Shown here one piece after another: positions 35,866 to 48,465 of a DNA stretch of 64,000 bases. Positions within the stretch are counted from its first letter, which is position 1. Each line of letters begins with the position of its first letter. The position numbers and the translations under genes are program-made. Below the pieces are notes generated by a model, which was not told the origin of the DNA, made no database searches, and worked only from the letters and a program-made list of their open reading frames with translations. Source of the DNA: Anticarsia gemmatalis (lineage: Eukaryota > Arthropoda > Insecta > Lepidoptera > Erebidae); contig NC_134754.1 in NCBI RefSeq assembly GCF_050436995.1, positions 2,287,001-2,351,000 of the forward strand. The letters are read 5' to 3'.

Positions 35866-36635
35866 TTATTACTAAAAAGAAGAAGCTAATAATACTATGT
35901 CCTTTCCCGTTCCCATTGTATTTGGTCATTTAGTCGTTAAAGAACGAAAAACAAACACACTTTACCTTTATAATATAAGAATGGATTTTTTTTTCATTCA
36001 GTATTGCCGGTTTACTACGTTTAAAGACATTATTTATATATAAGTATACACAAAACAGTTATTTGTGACTAGTGAGTATAGTTTATTTCCGCTAGACAGT
36101 TTTCCATTTGCCGCCTTCAACAAGCATGCAATCATGCATCAAATGTTTGACACACGGAATGGAAAATATACATCGAAATGTATTGCAGTTTTCACAGCAA
36201 TTTACGATTTATACAAAATATTTTGTACACCATTTTTACATACTCATTGTTATAAATATTTTCTACGCCTTACATGTTTTTTTTCAGGTATCATTAGAGT
36301 TTGAGTATGGTAATCAAGTCAAAAGCATCATTATTATTATTTGCTCATAAAATCTTAATAATCCAGGCTATTTTTATGTCATAGTAATTGTCGGAAACAT
36401 TAATAAGTTCATGCAACACATTGAAAAGGCTATAGAATTGAAGAGCCTATTCGGTCTATAAAGTATACTTTGGCTAAAGCTGTAGGTGAGCCCGTTATGA
36501 AAAATATGAAAAACGTGAAAAGAAATATTTTATGCTTCAATGCTTCAATACACCTAAAAGACTGATTGTATTATATTTTGTATAAGCTTACTGAGTGTTC
36601 ATACAATGTTTGTAAGAGAAAAAAGCAACAACATA

Positions 36636-36837
36636 TCTATACTAATATTATAAAGCTGAAGAGTTTGTTTGTTTGTTTGAACGCGCTAATCTCAGGAACT
36701 ACTAGTCCGATTTGAAAAATTATTTCAGTGTTAAATAGCACATTTAGCGAGGAAGGCTATAGGCTATATATCATTACGCTACGACCAAATTTAATTCTCT
36801 CTTATGTGACGCAAGCGAAGTTGCGCGGGTCAGCTAG
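36636..36837 (+). mobile_element. Short non-autonomous Helitron (TC...CTAG)
   Basis: Begins TCTATACTAATATTATAAAG and ends CGCAAGCGAAGTTGCGCGGG then TCAGCTAG. CGCAA/TTGCG forms the 3' hairpin before CTAG, as in Helitrons. It is inserted between A (36635) and T (36838) with no target duplication. The body (AACTACTAGTCCGATTTGAA) matches a family I know as abundant in Lepidoptera. No Rep/helicase coding. Confidence 0.88.
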
Positions 36838-39825
36838 TTTACCATATATCTGAGCATAAGCAGAAAACATATTAAAATGCACTAATAATAACAAACAGGG
36901 TAAATGGTCTAAACTAGGTATAACAACAGTAAATTTTATAGGAAAGGGTAAACTTACTTATGTTTCTATTTACTAGGTAGGTTACTGAATGTCAACAGAT
37001 ATCCTAAAAAAATAATTGATTTCATATCTTTAGTTAAACCCTATACCCAAATACGATCTAGAACACCAAAAGCCTTTCTAAAGTCAGAAAGCGACAAATT
37101 CAATCAGTTTCTAAACATATGATCCTGTTTAGAACACGCGGCTCCGTAAATACCTAAGTTTTGTAAAGATATAACTGTTCGTAAACTCAGAGACTTTGCG
37201 GCCGTCAGGTGGACGAACTTCACCCAACTTTTACAACTATCGACAAATCATTTGTTATTCTTACACATGCACAACTTTACCTGTATCTTCGATTATTCAT
37301 AGCTTAGGTACAAAGTTAGGTCTAGCTTAACTACGAAATAAACTATATATAAAGTCAGGATCTTAAACTATGTACTAACTTTACATGTTATATAACTTAA
37401 GGTCTGGGGAATTTCACTCGATTGATATCAAACGGAGGTTAACCACACAATTACTCGCTCAATCAGGCGGTCAGTAGTTTGTGGTTTTCAATAATTTATT
37501 AATTTCCATCAATGAAAACATATACGATAATTAAACGTTTTCCTATTTTTCTACGTAATGTTCATTTAGAGTTTCATCTCGCAGCAAGTTTCATAAAAAC
37601 CCGAATATACATTTTTTACTATCATTACAAACGTATATAAAAACGAAGGCTAAACAAGTTTTCTTTACCACTCCATTACCTTAACTACATACATTTGCTA
37701 CTTACATTATGATTGTTTTCACCAACAGAGGTAATCATCACTAAGAAAACTGTTTACAAACCGGAAATATTATTTTCTATTCTTCAAAAGTTCATACAAC
37801 GATGACCTTTTGTCGAAAAACATACGTACTTAAACCACAACGAAATAAAAACAAACGATTAATTCATTCACATCTACATAATATTAGACTAACATAACAA
37901 CTATCCGAAAATACCTTAGCTATTTACTTTTCTGTCATCAATATAAATCTTTTTTCGACGTCACATAACACGACACGGTGACAATATGGTCCCCACACAC
38001 GCGAGTACTAACATATTATTATAATGGCCGTATCATGTACGTAAGTAACATCAAACATGGGACATGACATATAGGAGTAATTAACTCATTATTGGTTTTA
38101 AGTTAACAACACAAAGGGCCAAGGGTTCATATGAAATAGACATATATTTCGCAATTTTTTTTTAGGAACTTTGTAATAGATTACAGACTTTTACAGTCCT
38201 ATTTTTTCAATTTAGGAATTAACTTGAGACATAATACTACTAAGCTTCTCTTGAAACAGTTTTGTCTCTAACTCTACTTCAGTTCTCTTTCAATCTTCAT
38301 TCAAAGGTATATTTTTTATAATTACAGGATCAAGTAAAAAAAAAGTTCCTAACCAATCTGTGTCTGTCTTAATAACAGATTAACTAAAACTACAGCAAGC
38401 TCCGGCTCACATAAATAAAACTAATTTCTGTAGTCCGTTAATAGGTTATAACATTCGCAATTAGAACGAGTATACCTGAACAGGTTCTAGAAATGATGGA
38501 TCACGTATTACAGTCGGAATGGAGGTATAAATCACGCTTTTGTTACGACAAATAGAGCCGTGAGAAAGTTTCAACGCGCAGTAAATACTGTGGTTTGTTG
38601 TGTCTACCGTTTGTACCTAGTAATGTAATACGTTTTAGTGATAATTACGTTTGTGTTAACGACGAATGAGTTTCTGTATGAGTTTATAACTAATCGTTGT
38701 AGATTATTGTTTCATCTTCAAGTGCTTTTTGTATAATAGCTTGTTGCAGAGGTATGCATATAAACAAATAAAGGAAGGGTCAAGAAAATTGTTAATGCTC
38801 CCAATTTTCCACAGTCGACTTAACAATTTGAGTTTGATCCAAAAAATATAGCAAGATGGATTAGTGCATAATTCGATTTTTACTTTTGCCCGATTGGCTC
38901 ACAAGTTTAAAGAGGGATAAATAGATCTAAATAATCTATAGATCAAGTGTGAATTCATACAAACAAAAGGACGGAAAGAGGGGTCAAATCAGTCAGTGAA
39001 AAACATACTACAGCTATTTTTTAAGCTCGGTTTACTATGGCCTCGTACCATTTATATCCACACAATTCACTGAAACAATGAAACTTTATCTGCAATACTG
39101 GCAATAAAGAAGAATAATCGCAATAAAATCTCGGATAAAACGAACGAAATCATTTATCACGGCTATCAGAGAAGCTGGCTCAAGGCTTGACGGACATTAG
39201 TGGTCAATTTAACGCTCGCTCTGCATAATGGAACGTCATTGTGAATACATTAAGAATCATTGGGACATCATGATATTGTCACGTAATATGTAGCCCGAGG
39301 GAAGGTTACAAATGGTTTCGATAATCGACTGCAGCTACCGTTTTCGTAAAATTAAACCTTACTGAGTGAAATAAAATGAAGTCAGTTTCACACCTTATGA
39401 TTAAGTATCAGACAACCTACTTGCTAAATAAAGTGACAGCAAATACAACCGTCAAAATTCCTCCTGATAGACTAACCGATACTTATTCAGAAGAGAGGAA
39501 AAGCCAGTCGTTTTAAGTCTAATTTAGTAATTAAGTTAAAAGGTAAAATTTACGTTATAAATCTACATAAATTGTATCGTGAAGGATTTCAGTATGGCTT
39601 AGCAACGGGTGTCTTAATCAACTAACCATTGCTTGAAGTCAGTTTTAATTTAAATCTGTCATTTACACGAGTACCGAGTTCTCGGAACACAATAATCATT
39701 TCTGTATACCTATATTTAAACGACTAAGAATTCTCAAAACCGCGTCGTCATAAAATAAAGATTATTTTCTTTCTTTTTTAGTTGTCGTTTAATAAAAAAA
39801 TATTATAAATGCAAAAGTTAGCAAT

Positions 39826-39950
39826 TCTGGATGGATGTCTACTACTCAATCACGCTGAAACTACTGAACGATACGCAAATAGTTTAAAACTTAAATGAAT
39901 ACCTAATACCCAGGATACTTTCTACCTCGGAAAGTAGAAATTATGGGGAA
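39826..39950 (+). mobile_element. Degenerate interspersed repeat piece
   Basis: TTCTGGATGGATGTCTACTA, then CTCAATCACGCTGAAACTAC and ACTGAACG, and later CAGGATACTTTCTACCTCGG with AAAGTAGAAA. This follows the order of a common lepidopteran repeat (GGATGGATGTTTGTTACTC...CACGC...ACTACTGAACGGAT...). Ends are not definable. Confidence 0.5.
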
Positions 39951-41199
39951 GAGCTAGTGTAGTGATAAATGCTCTATTACAAAAAATAACAACAAGAAAA
40001 GTATCTCAAATCTTTTCATTCTAAAACGCAAAAATGCATTTAACCCTAATTCCTTGGACAAGAGGATCACGTGTGTCGTAGTAATAGGTGCATTTTAATC
40101 AAATGTTCCTTGTCAACGTGTGCGCTGAATGTGTTGCAACTACAGCTACGCTAGGATTATTACTTATGTTGTATGTGTCGTGTCTTGGGTATAACAGTGC
40201 TAAGAGTTAGGGAATATTTGTGATTTTAAAGTGTTATGGATTTCAATGTTGTTTGATTATAATTACAAGAAAAGCTACAATGTTCTAATTGATACTAATA
40301 AATGTAAATGTGTTAATGCGTATATTTGCCTTTCGTTCATGCGAAAACTGTTTTATCAATTTGGATGAAAGGAAAATTATTTTACAGTCTCATAAAAGCG
40401 TCATTTTTTTTGTCGACAATCAAAATTTACAGGAACCTCACGCATGTATAAAAAAATTCAAGAACAAAACAACTCGCGAATTATTTTTATATAAAACAGT
40501 TAATTTCACACAGTTGTAACTTTCGGAACATTTCCATGTTATTGCGAACTTCATCTCCATTTTACCTGGCTGGCTTTTATTCATTATACTTATTCTAGCG
40601 ACCCTCAAAAATTCTTGCACTACACTCATAATTAGAAAGTACCATAGTGTCTATAACGAAATTTAATTACGACCATTTAAAAGACATTAAACACTTAAGC
40701 ATTTGGCCGATATGCAGCACAACAAAGTAAACCTAACTTTATTTTTAGGGTGTTAGGGTTTAATATTGTATAAGACTAATTAATTTGAAACAAAGGATCC
40801 TTGATGTTTACGAGCTGTGATTAAACATTCAGCTTGCTTCGGTTTTTGAAACAAAGGCGACGATATACCGACTCAGACGCATTGCGGAGGCTGCGGACTC
40901 TCCCTGTGTTTATTGTTTTATGAAAGGAATAATTTATACTGATAATAAGAACACCACTGAATCGTCTTCCAACAGTTCCCTAGATAAGTGTAACTTAAAA
41001 TCTGTTTTACCCACAAACAGAATGTCGCAAAGATTGCAGAAACCAAAGTGTATTTTGTTTTAAAATATACCTAACAGAGATTTCACGAGTGGTAATTTAG
41101 AAAACAAAATCGGTTCCATTATAAGCAGTTATGATCCCTATTTTTTAATCTTTTTTAGACGCTACTGAAATTACTAGTAGTAGATAAATAAAGGCCGAC

Positions 41200-41213
41200 G
41201 ATGATGATGATGA
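41200..41213. repeat. (GAT)4 microsatellite
   Basis: Short run GATGATGATGAT after CC GAC; nothing else of note. Confidence 0.8.
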
Positions 41214-42692
41214 ATTATTAGGCCAAAAAGTTAAATTTCCAACGATTATACCGTCAAGAATATCCCCTATGAAGCGAAAACTTGCGTTACGAAACATTTC
41301 AGTACATAACTGAGTTAAACCTAGTACACAACCTACGTTCAGATATTCTGTCGATCAAAGCTTTCACTGAAGCGTAAGTGCATGTAGTGGTTAATGAAAA
41401 CAGACGTGAATTTCATGAAACAGTCTACAATATATTTAACAGTAAGGATACGATTTAATTATACGCTTCAGTCACCTCCATTACCGCGGTACAGTATAAA
41501 CGCATCAAGCTAATAGGCCAGTGGTGAACTTACTCGACTGATGATAATCAGAGAGACTTTGAATTTAAATAAATTAATGGAGATTTAGAGGAGGTACTAT
41601 TCGTGACTTTGAATCCCATAGAGAAGAAATATACTGTGGAATACTTAATTTTGGACATATTTTTGGTACTCCTGAATAAAGATGATTTGCTCCCAATATT
41701 GATTATCAACTAAGTAGATAGGTACGGAGTCTATTTTTATGAAGAACAGATCAACGCCCCTAACGTATACTAACGCGATTCTCTGCCACTATGGATTACC
41801 AATAACCGGTTGGCAATCGAAAACTTTTGTATGACAATCGGTTCAGCGCCTCTAGCGGGCGTCGTAGAAATTATGTTTGCAGGACATTTTAAATGTCAAC
41901 CTCTCGATACCCGAAAGTCCCGAGTGTGCAGAATCGTGCTATCGTATGTAGCTAAGAATATTCGTAATTTTAAATGTCGACGGATCACTTACTCTCGATA
42001 GGGTAGGACACGCGCTACTGGTTAAAAAAAACCGCATCCAAGGATTTTATTTGCTTCCCGACAATGGAATTACAGTCGAACAGTATAACGCTAGTAAGTA
42101 TGTAAATGGAGTTTCTAAAGTAATGAAACCGCACAGAGACGTTTAAGTGATATGCTATAAATTCTGGAATGCGTGGGTGGTGATGTATGAGGAAAACTTC
42201 TCTATTTTGTGCCTCTTTGAAAAGTTGGACATTCACTAGAAGATTACAACGTATCATTGTTCAAATAAAAAACTTGTCATTGCTAAAGTTGGAATGTTAG
42301 TTCGTCCTTGGTCACGTAAAAATATTGGGTGACTGAACAATATATGAAAACATTCACATTTTTTATTCAATTTGCTTTCAAGAAAAACAAAATATATTTC
42401 GAAGATATTTCTTTTCCGTGTTCAATAGTATTTTTCTGTTACGTCACCTACCTTCGGATTCCGTACACCTGCGATTTTGCCTCTAGTATTTATAGAACTA
42501 TCCTTGTCTACGAAGAAATACTCGTAGTATCGATTCCATTACACTCTATTGAGACCCACTCAACATTAAGTGAGTCCTCTATGGAGATACCTTACAAATC
42601 GTGAGATCAACTGACTGAGACCGACTAAGTACCTACTTCACTTTGACTACACTCTTGTACCCATTTCATGTATAAAATGCGGTGTTAGTATG

Positions 42693-42886
42693 CTTTTTTT
42701 ACATCTCCCGCAATAATTTGCCCTTGTGTCGCGGGGACTTTTACAAATATACAAACACCGGACACAAAGTACAACCAGGCCCGAAACAATTATTTGTGGA
42801 ATGCACAAATAATTTGTCCGTATGGGAATCGAGCCCGACGTAATGGTAGCGGCGTGGCGACCTGAACCACTGCGCCACGGAGGCAG
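42693..42886 (-). mobile_element. tRNA-derived SINE copy (minus)
   Basis: On the minus strand it begins TGCCTCCGTGGCGCAGTGG (A box), has a decayed B box (GGGCTCGATTCCCATACGG), the palindrome ATTTGTGCATTCCACAAATA, the word TTGTGTCCGGTG and a tail ending in a poly-A run (T run at 42693-42700 on +). Same family as 48250-48465. Confidence 0.88.
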
Positions 42887-43700
42887 TCACAAAAACCAGG
42901 CTTTCTATGCTTTTCTTGCTATTATTACACAGTACGTTTGATGCTTTCTCGGTTATATTACGACGGCAATGTAACAAATCGATTCTGTTCTAATTTCCGT
43001 TTGTCCGATTAAACGTGGAATTCCAATGATGACACGATTCCTGAAGGCCGTTGATGCAATTATTATTTACGAGGTAACTAGATTAAACTGGATTAATATT
43101 TGTATTGAACTGCTGGTCTTGAAAATAATGTCACCGACCGTGAATTTAACAACTTTGGAACATCGAATGAAAAAGGTCGGTCCGTAGGTAGCTATTGAAA
43201 GTTTTTTGCGCTCTAAGTTACCGAAACTTTTATTTTCCAACCATTTGAACTATTTCCTAAAATAAAAAAAATATCTCTATAAAACATATTAAAAATAAAG
43301 AATAATCTTTTAAATACCCAAGAGTCCATTTCTCACTGAACAGACCAATGTCCATTCCCCACATGTGTCAAATATAAGCCTCTATATAACGAGTACATTA
43401 GTTACAATAACCACTAATATCTAGGGACGGCCGCAGACCCGCGCTCATTCATAACCGACCACCGAGGCTGTAGCAGTGTAGCCAGCCTAATGTACGCGAC
43501 AGATGCTCATTATATCCCACCACACATATAAGAAACCTCTATGGAATACTTTTTATTTTTATTACGAGCTTCATTTGTTTTTCTCCCTCACAATGCAGTG
43601 GTATTAGAATGATGAACTTGTTTACAACGCTACTGTCGCATAGGGATATCGTGAATTTGCTAATTCACATAGAACAAAATAATTAAATGATATAATATTA

Positions 43701-43789
43701 TAATGCAACGGGTCTTATACGCGATTGAAGGTGATTATAAGGTATCCTAGCCTTTAAATTTTCAATCGCGTATAAGACCCGTTGCATTA
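43701..43789. repeat. 29-bp perfect hairpin with 31-base loop
   Basis: Arms TAATGCAACGGGTCTTATAC-onward (43701-43729) and exact complement (43761-43789). Allowing one mismatch the stem extends outward by about nine bases (TAATATTA on the left, TAATATT-type complement on the right). Confidence 0.92.
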
Positions 43790-45312
43790 CAATATTATGT
43801 GTACTAGTCGCGAGAGTTTAAAAATGTTAATTAAATGATAGTTCTAAAAAATGAAATAGTAATATGAAGGCGAACTATTTTGTATGATCTAGAATAAGAT
43901 GATTCAGGTCTTAAGTTTGATCCGGGGTTTCTTTATCAGTTTATACAAATCCGGAAGAATTGAATGAATATTGCATTTAAAGTGCGGCGCGGGAATTAAA
44001 CATCGCTCGTCAGTCTATCTGTCAAACTTACACGGCTAAACGCCTCTTCCAACAGAAAATTTGGCAGTGCGCCTTTAAATCCCGGAATGGAATGTGACTA
44101 CATTTTTCAAAATATAGTTCACTAACTTTTTCTTCTTTCAATCTCTGCATCACCCTAAGGTAGACTGGTAGATAATGCCTTTGGCATTAAGTCCGCCATA
44201 TACACCATACATGTATATGAATTTTAAATATAAATAAATAAAACTTTTTACACTCAAATCGAAAATAAACAGCTGAAGCAACGAACTAACAATTAACTAC
44301 AATTTGAAGTACCTATTCGTTATTAATTGATCTAGTTGATATTTATAGAGTGGACAGTGATTCTAGGAAACAAACGTGCAATAATAAATTCAATTTCTAT
44401 TAACAGACCTTAATGGCTACTTGCATGTACCAATAACTCATAGTGACAAAGAATCGACATCTCGAATTTTAAATAGATTTTAAGGCATTTCTGTCTCTAT
44501 TGGTAGATTTTTACATGGCAGGCTTTTTTCAAGGACCAATTTTGACATTTCCGCCTAACGTGTAAGAATCAGTGAAAAAGGTAAAATAAATCTAGTTAAT
44601 TTAACTGTTGAAAAAGTACTACTACGAGCAATTTATTTCCTTGGATATTTCTTGATTTGGTTATACCTAAAACTGCATTTTAATCGTAGTCTTACTACAC
44701 TGAATTTTCTTATTAAAATTATAGTGACTACTTTATATAAAATATAAAACGTCAGGTATGTAGACATGAATTAGCATACAACTGAAATTGACGTTACCTT
44801 GAATTTATAATGAACGCTTTTCTTAGCCCACAGCTTATCCGTATAACCCTCCTCAAGATGATACCAGTTATGTATTCCACAATCGATCCACAGAATATTC
44901 TGCGTCAACTTTAATATTAATATGACATTTTCAACTATTAATACTGACTATAAACTCCACGAATTATGATTGCGGATACGAACTAAAGCTCCTCGTGACA
45001 ATTTACATAAAGATTATAAGATGACTGGTGGAAATGTTGTTCTTTTAATAGTTTTATTTAGTCTACGTGTTATTAATACAGTAAAAAATATGTATTCGTT
45101 GACGTTCTCATAAATAAAAGAACAAGACGACATTAAAAGTTTCTAAGTAGTTAGAACAGTTCCATCACTGACTTTCGTAACTCGTAAAACTAGGATCACT
45201 CAATAATTCTAAATAATAAATTAACCCGTCAGAAACTCACGTGCAAACTTTTTCCCGCCAACGTAAAAGTTTCAAAGTAAAGTTCGCGTTGAGCCACAAG
45301 TGTGAAACTCAC

Positions 45313-45481
45313 CGGGTGGCGACTTGCGCGGTGTTTCAGGAGTTTCGTGGTGGTATCCTCGCAGGAGCTGGAGGGCGAGCTCGGTGCCGACCTCCTCGGA
45401 GCGCGGGCACGGCACATAAGCGTACTGTTTCTTGGTCGGCGCCGGCAGGGGCGCGACGCGATGTTTGCCCCGGTCGGCCAT
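45313..45481 (-). CDS. First coding exon of an unrecognised gene (minus)
   Basis: An ATG at 45481 (context GCCGCATGG, close to the animal start consensus) opens 56 codons plus one base, ending at a strong donor CCCG|GTGAGT. The product starts MADRGKHRVAPLPAPTKKQY, then AYVPCPRSEEVGTELALQLL and RGYHHETPETPRKSPP. It has no signal peptide. The first third is Pro/Lys/Arg-rich, the middle is a probable short helix (VGTELALQLLRGYHH), and the end is Pro-rich. The exon is strongly GC-rich in an AT-rich setting, as expected for a 5' end. Later exons should lie at lower coordinates on the minus strand but were not found. I do not recognise the family. Confidence 0.6.
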
Positions 45482-45660
45482 GCGGCGTCTGCCGTGCGGC
45501 CCGCTCGTCCGCCGGAGTGCCGCAGCCGTGCCGACCTCTTATCGATAAAGCTCGCCGTTTGCTACCGGGAAATATTAATTCGGTGCGTAAACTGCTCGAG
45601 TTTGTTCTGTGATAAATCCGCGCGCCAGTTAGTGTTTGACACCGATTTATCACGCGCTAG
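45482..45660 (-). promoter_or_regulatory. GC-rich 5' UTR / promoter region of the minus-strand gene
   Basis: CpG-rich DNA directly upstream of the ATG. It includes the inverted pair GATAAATC/GATTTATC (about 45611-45654) and CGATAA near 45542. No TATA box in the right place, which fits a CpG-type promoter. Open frames on the + strand here are shadows. Confidence 0.4.
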
Positions 45661-46149
45661 ATAAATATCATCTGCCATTACCCACTCAATATAGTTAGGA
45701 TTTATTGACTTTGTTCATAAACTTTTCTATTCCTACTACTTTTTATTTAAATAACACTAGGTATATTGTTTTTATTGAAACATAAATTAATGCCGTAAAC
45801 TATGGTAAACATAATCATTTAAGTAGCTAAACGTGCTCTTCCAAAAGGTCAAGAGATGATCCCAACTTAACTATTCCTCAATAGTTTCAAAGTTTTAAGT
45901 AACTATAAATAATATACAGTAGAGATGAAAACTGAAAAAAGTTGCAATATACTACCAGGATTATTCATAGACATATTTTTTTTTACTATACAGCTCTTTG
46001 TTTTCTTTTTTGAATTATGAGATGAGATGAGTTGATTCCATACGTTATTTTTTCCTTCAAATCTGATGACCTGAAATCATCATCAGACAAATTTAAAACC
46101 ATACTTCCAAAACCATCGGACACGAGAAATTCTTTGTTTTTTAATTCGC

Positions 46150-46360
46150 GCTATGAGGTGTTGGAGCGGTGCGCGCGCACACGTGGTGTCCCGATGCCCG
46201 CACTACGGTCGAGTCGGTCGATAGCACGTGCGAGTGCGGGAGCCCGCGGGAGCCTGCACTATGCGGAAACTTGCACAATAACAAAGCAAGTTCAGTGTCG
46301 CAGGGAGGGTTAACTGTCAGATACGCTCGCGGTCAGCTGTTGCCGTCACGCGGTAACGGA
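46150..46360. promoter_or_regulatory. Second GC-rich island
   Basis: CpG-rich 200 bases with E-box-like CACGTG at 46180-46185 and CGCGGGAGCC-like words, 0.7 kb upstream of the minus-strand start. It could be an alternative promoter or first exon. No coding evidence. Confidence 0.3.
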
Positions 46361-48249
46361 AAGTACGCCATCCGTATTTATGTTTTGATTCTGATTGGTA
46401 TTGAAGTTACGTTGTTCAATTTATCTTGATGTTAACTTTTGCAGATATTTTGAATTTCTCATCGTTAGTTTTCTTAAATGTAAAAAATGCACAATAGCCA
46501 TAAGACAACAGGCTTTAAATAATACTTTATAAAAAAAATAGTCTAATCCCGAAAAGCAAATGAAAATATTCTCAAGGTTCGTTTCATTCCTTGAATCTTA
46601 AATATGTAGAATACGAGTTTACAGCGACTTGCTCTATGATACAAATAGACCGCTGTCACTAGTGAACTTGACACACTTTACACTTAACTTAAACAAACAG
46701 CAGCGTCAGAAGCGTATAGCCGGTTCATAGTTTGAATGGCTGTTCGCGCCATACACGCGAATCGAATTAATCATCCGAACGATTGATTTATAGTCCAGAC
46801 TACAGTCTGAGGAACTTGTGTACTAAACATGGATCTAGCATTTAGGTCGACTGCATTGTTTAGAACCTGAAACTACTTTCAGGAGTTTCAGAGTGATTCG
46901 GACGGTTTTGCTGTAGTCCAGAATTTCCCTAACCGAATTGATTAATGCTTTCTGAAAGTAGACTCTTGGTATGTATTATGTGTTACTTTTTGTTGACCCT
47001 AACTTCTTTATTGAACTATTTGAGTAAAGTACAGTACATGGCGGAGTACAGCTTCTCTCATGTAGGAGAACAGCTTCTCTCATCTGCGACTTTACTTGTT
47101 AAGGGTTTCTACTAAGGTAACTGAAGGAAGCCATTCGTTCCTGACAAATATATTATTTCAAAAACCGTAAGCATAGGAGAAATACGTTGTATTGTCTGTA
47201 ATTTATTTTTCTATCTTTGATATTAATAGAAAAAAAAATGTGCTTACCATGGCCTCAGCTTTGGTTTGAAACATTGAAACATTAGCCCAGTTTTACAGAG
47301 AGAATTCATAATTTACAGAAAAGGATTATAATTAGTTCACTCCTTTTAGTTTATGTAAAATGAGTCAGCTTTAGTTTATTTAAATTAATTTTTACTCGAG
47401 AACTAAAATTTAATTTCAACTTGGCGTTTGACATGATAGATGGTAAAATATTTCAAGAGACGAACTAACTGAACAGGTCCTGACTAAATGGTTAGAAAAC
47501 TAAAAAAAAAAGATTACCTGAACTGTGAATAAATTATATTATTTTACTTCTGGGGCAGTAATGAATTAATGAATAATTGTTGTAAAATTATTTTTTTAAG
47601 CAAAACCGTAACAATCTATTATTTGATTGCATTGGTTTAGTCGTTAGTTTTACCGGTATTTTTTTTATAGCTGATACTTTTAATTTGCATGTTATTACAA
47701 CATACAAAATGAATATACGGAAACTAACACAAACATGCTTTTACCTTTCATTACTTAACAATTACCTAGCAGGTCTCTTTGGCCGTGGTAATAATTTTAC
47801 TAAGCAATTAAGGTTTAAGCACAAACCACAAGACATTTCACGGTAGATGTATTTATTCCAAGCTTCTTATTAAAAACTGTGTTATAAGAAAAATATCCAT
47901 CCCACAATGCCCCGCCAGGCTTTGATCTAGAAATAGAACAAGAACTTAATAGTATACTGTATATCCCTGAAGTCGTAAACAGCGGTGAAAGAACTCACAT
48001 CCCCACAGATACACATTACACATATATACATCTAGATCATAAAATATCCTATTTGTCAAGCTTCTTATTCCTTCCCAAACGTGTACTAGGAACCAATTTA
48101 TTTACAATATTAGAAATGGATTTTATTTAGGAACTGAAATAATTCGTAGAGCTCCTTCTTCAGAACAATTTTCTATTGTGAATTAGAATTCACGTTTTCA
48201 AAAACTTTTATGTATGTGAACCAGGTCCGTGGGATAAGGATTACGCGAC

Positions 48250-48465
48250 TGCCTCCGTGGCGCAGTGGTCAGCGCAGTAGTCACCACGCCGCAACCATTG
48301 CGTCGGGAGGTCGTGGGTTCGATTCCCACACGGGACAATTATTTGTGCGATCCACAAATAATTGTTTCGGGTCTGGTTGTGCTTTGCTTCCATTGTTTGT
48401 ATGTTTGTAAAAGTCCCCGCGATACAAGAGCAATTCTTAGTGCGGGAGTTGTCTTTAAAAAAAAA
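48250..48465 (+). mobile_element. tRNA-derived SINE, best preserved copy
   Basis: The head TGCCTCCGTGGCGCAGTGG contains an A box (TGGCGCAGTGG). The B box GGTTCGATTCC stands at 48316-48326, so the pol III promoter is intact. Then comes the palindrome ATTATTTGTGCGATCCACAA, the body GTTTGTATGTTTGTAAAAG, CCCCGCGATACAAGAGCAAT, and a poly-A tail at 48457-48465. About 215 bases. Two inverted, older copies are at 11744-11938 and 42693-42886. Confidence 0.92.

Larger units (their letters stand above)
34342..45312. other. Non-coding stretch (11 kb) with repeats
   Basis: Contains the hairpin at 35789-35865, a Helitron at 36636-36837, a repeat piece at about 39826-39950, a (GAT)4 tract at 41200-41213, a SINE at 42693-42886 and a hairpin at 43701-43789. 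An open frame at 34802-35119 (105 codons, Pro/Trp-rich start) is unexplained. The rest may be intron of the gene starting at 45481. Confidence 0.5.

Noticed and set aside
45241..45664. + strand frames of 120-123 codons
   Set aside because: Shadows of the GC-rich minus-strand first exon and 5' UTR.
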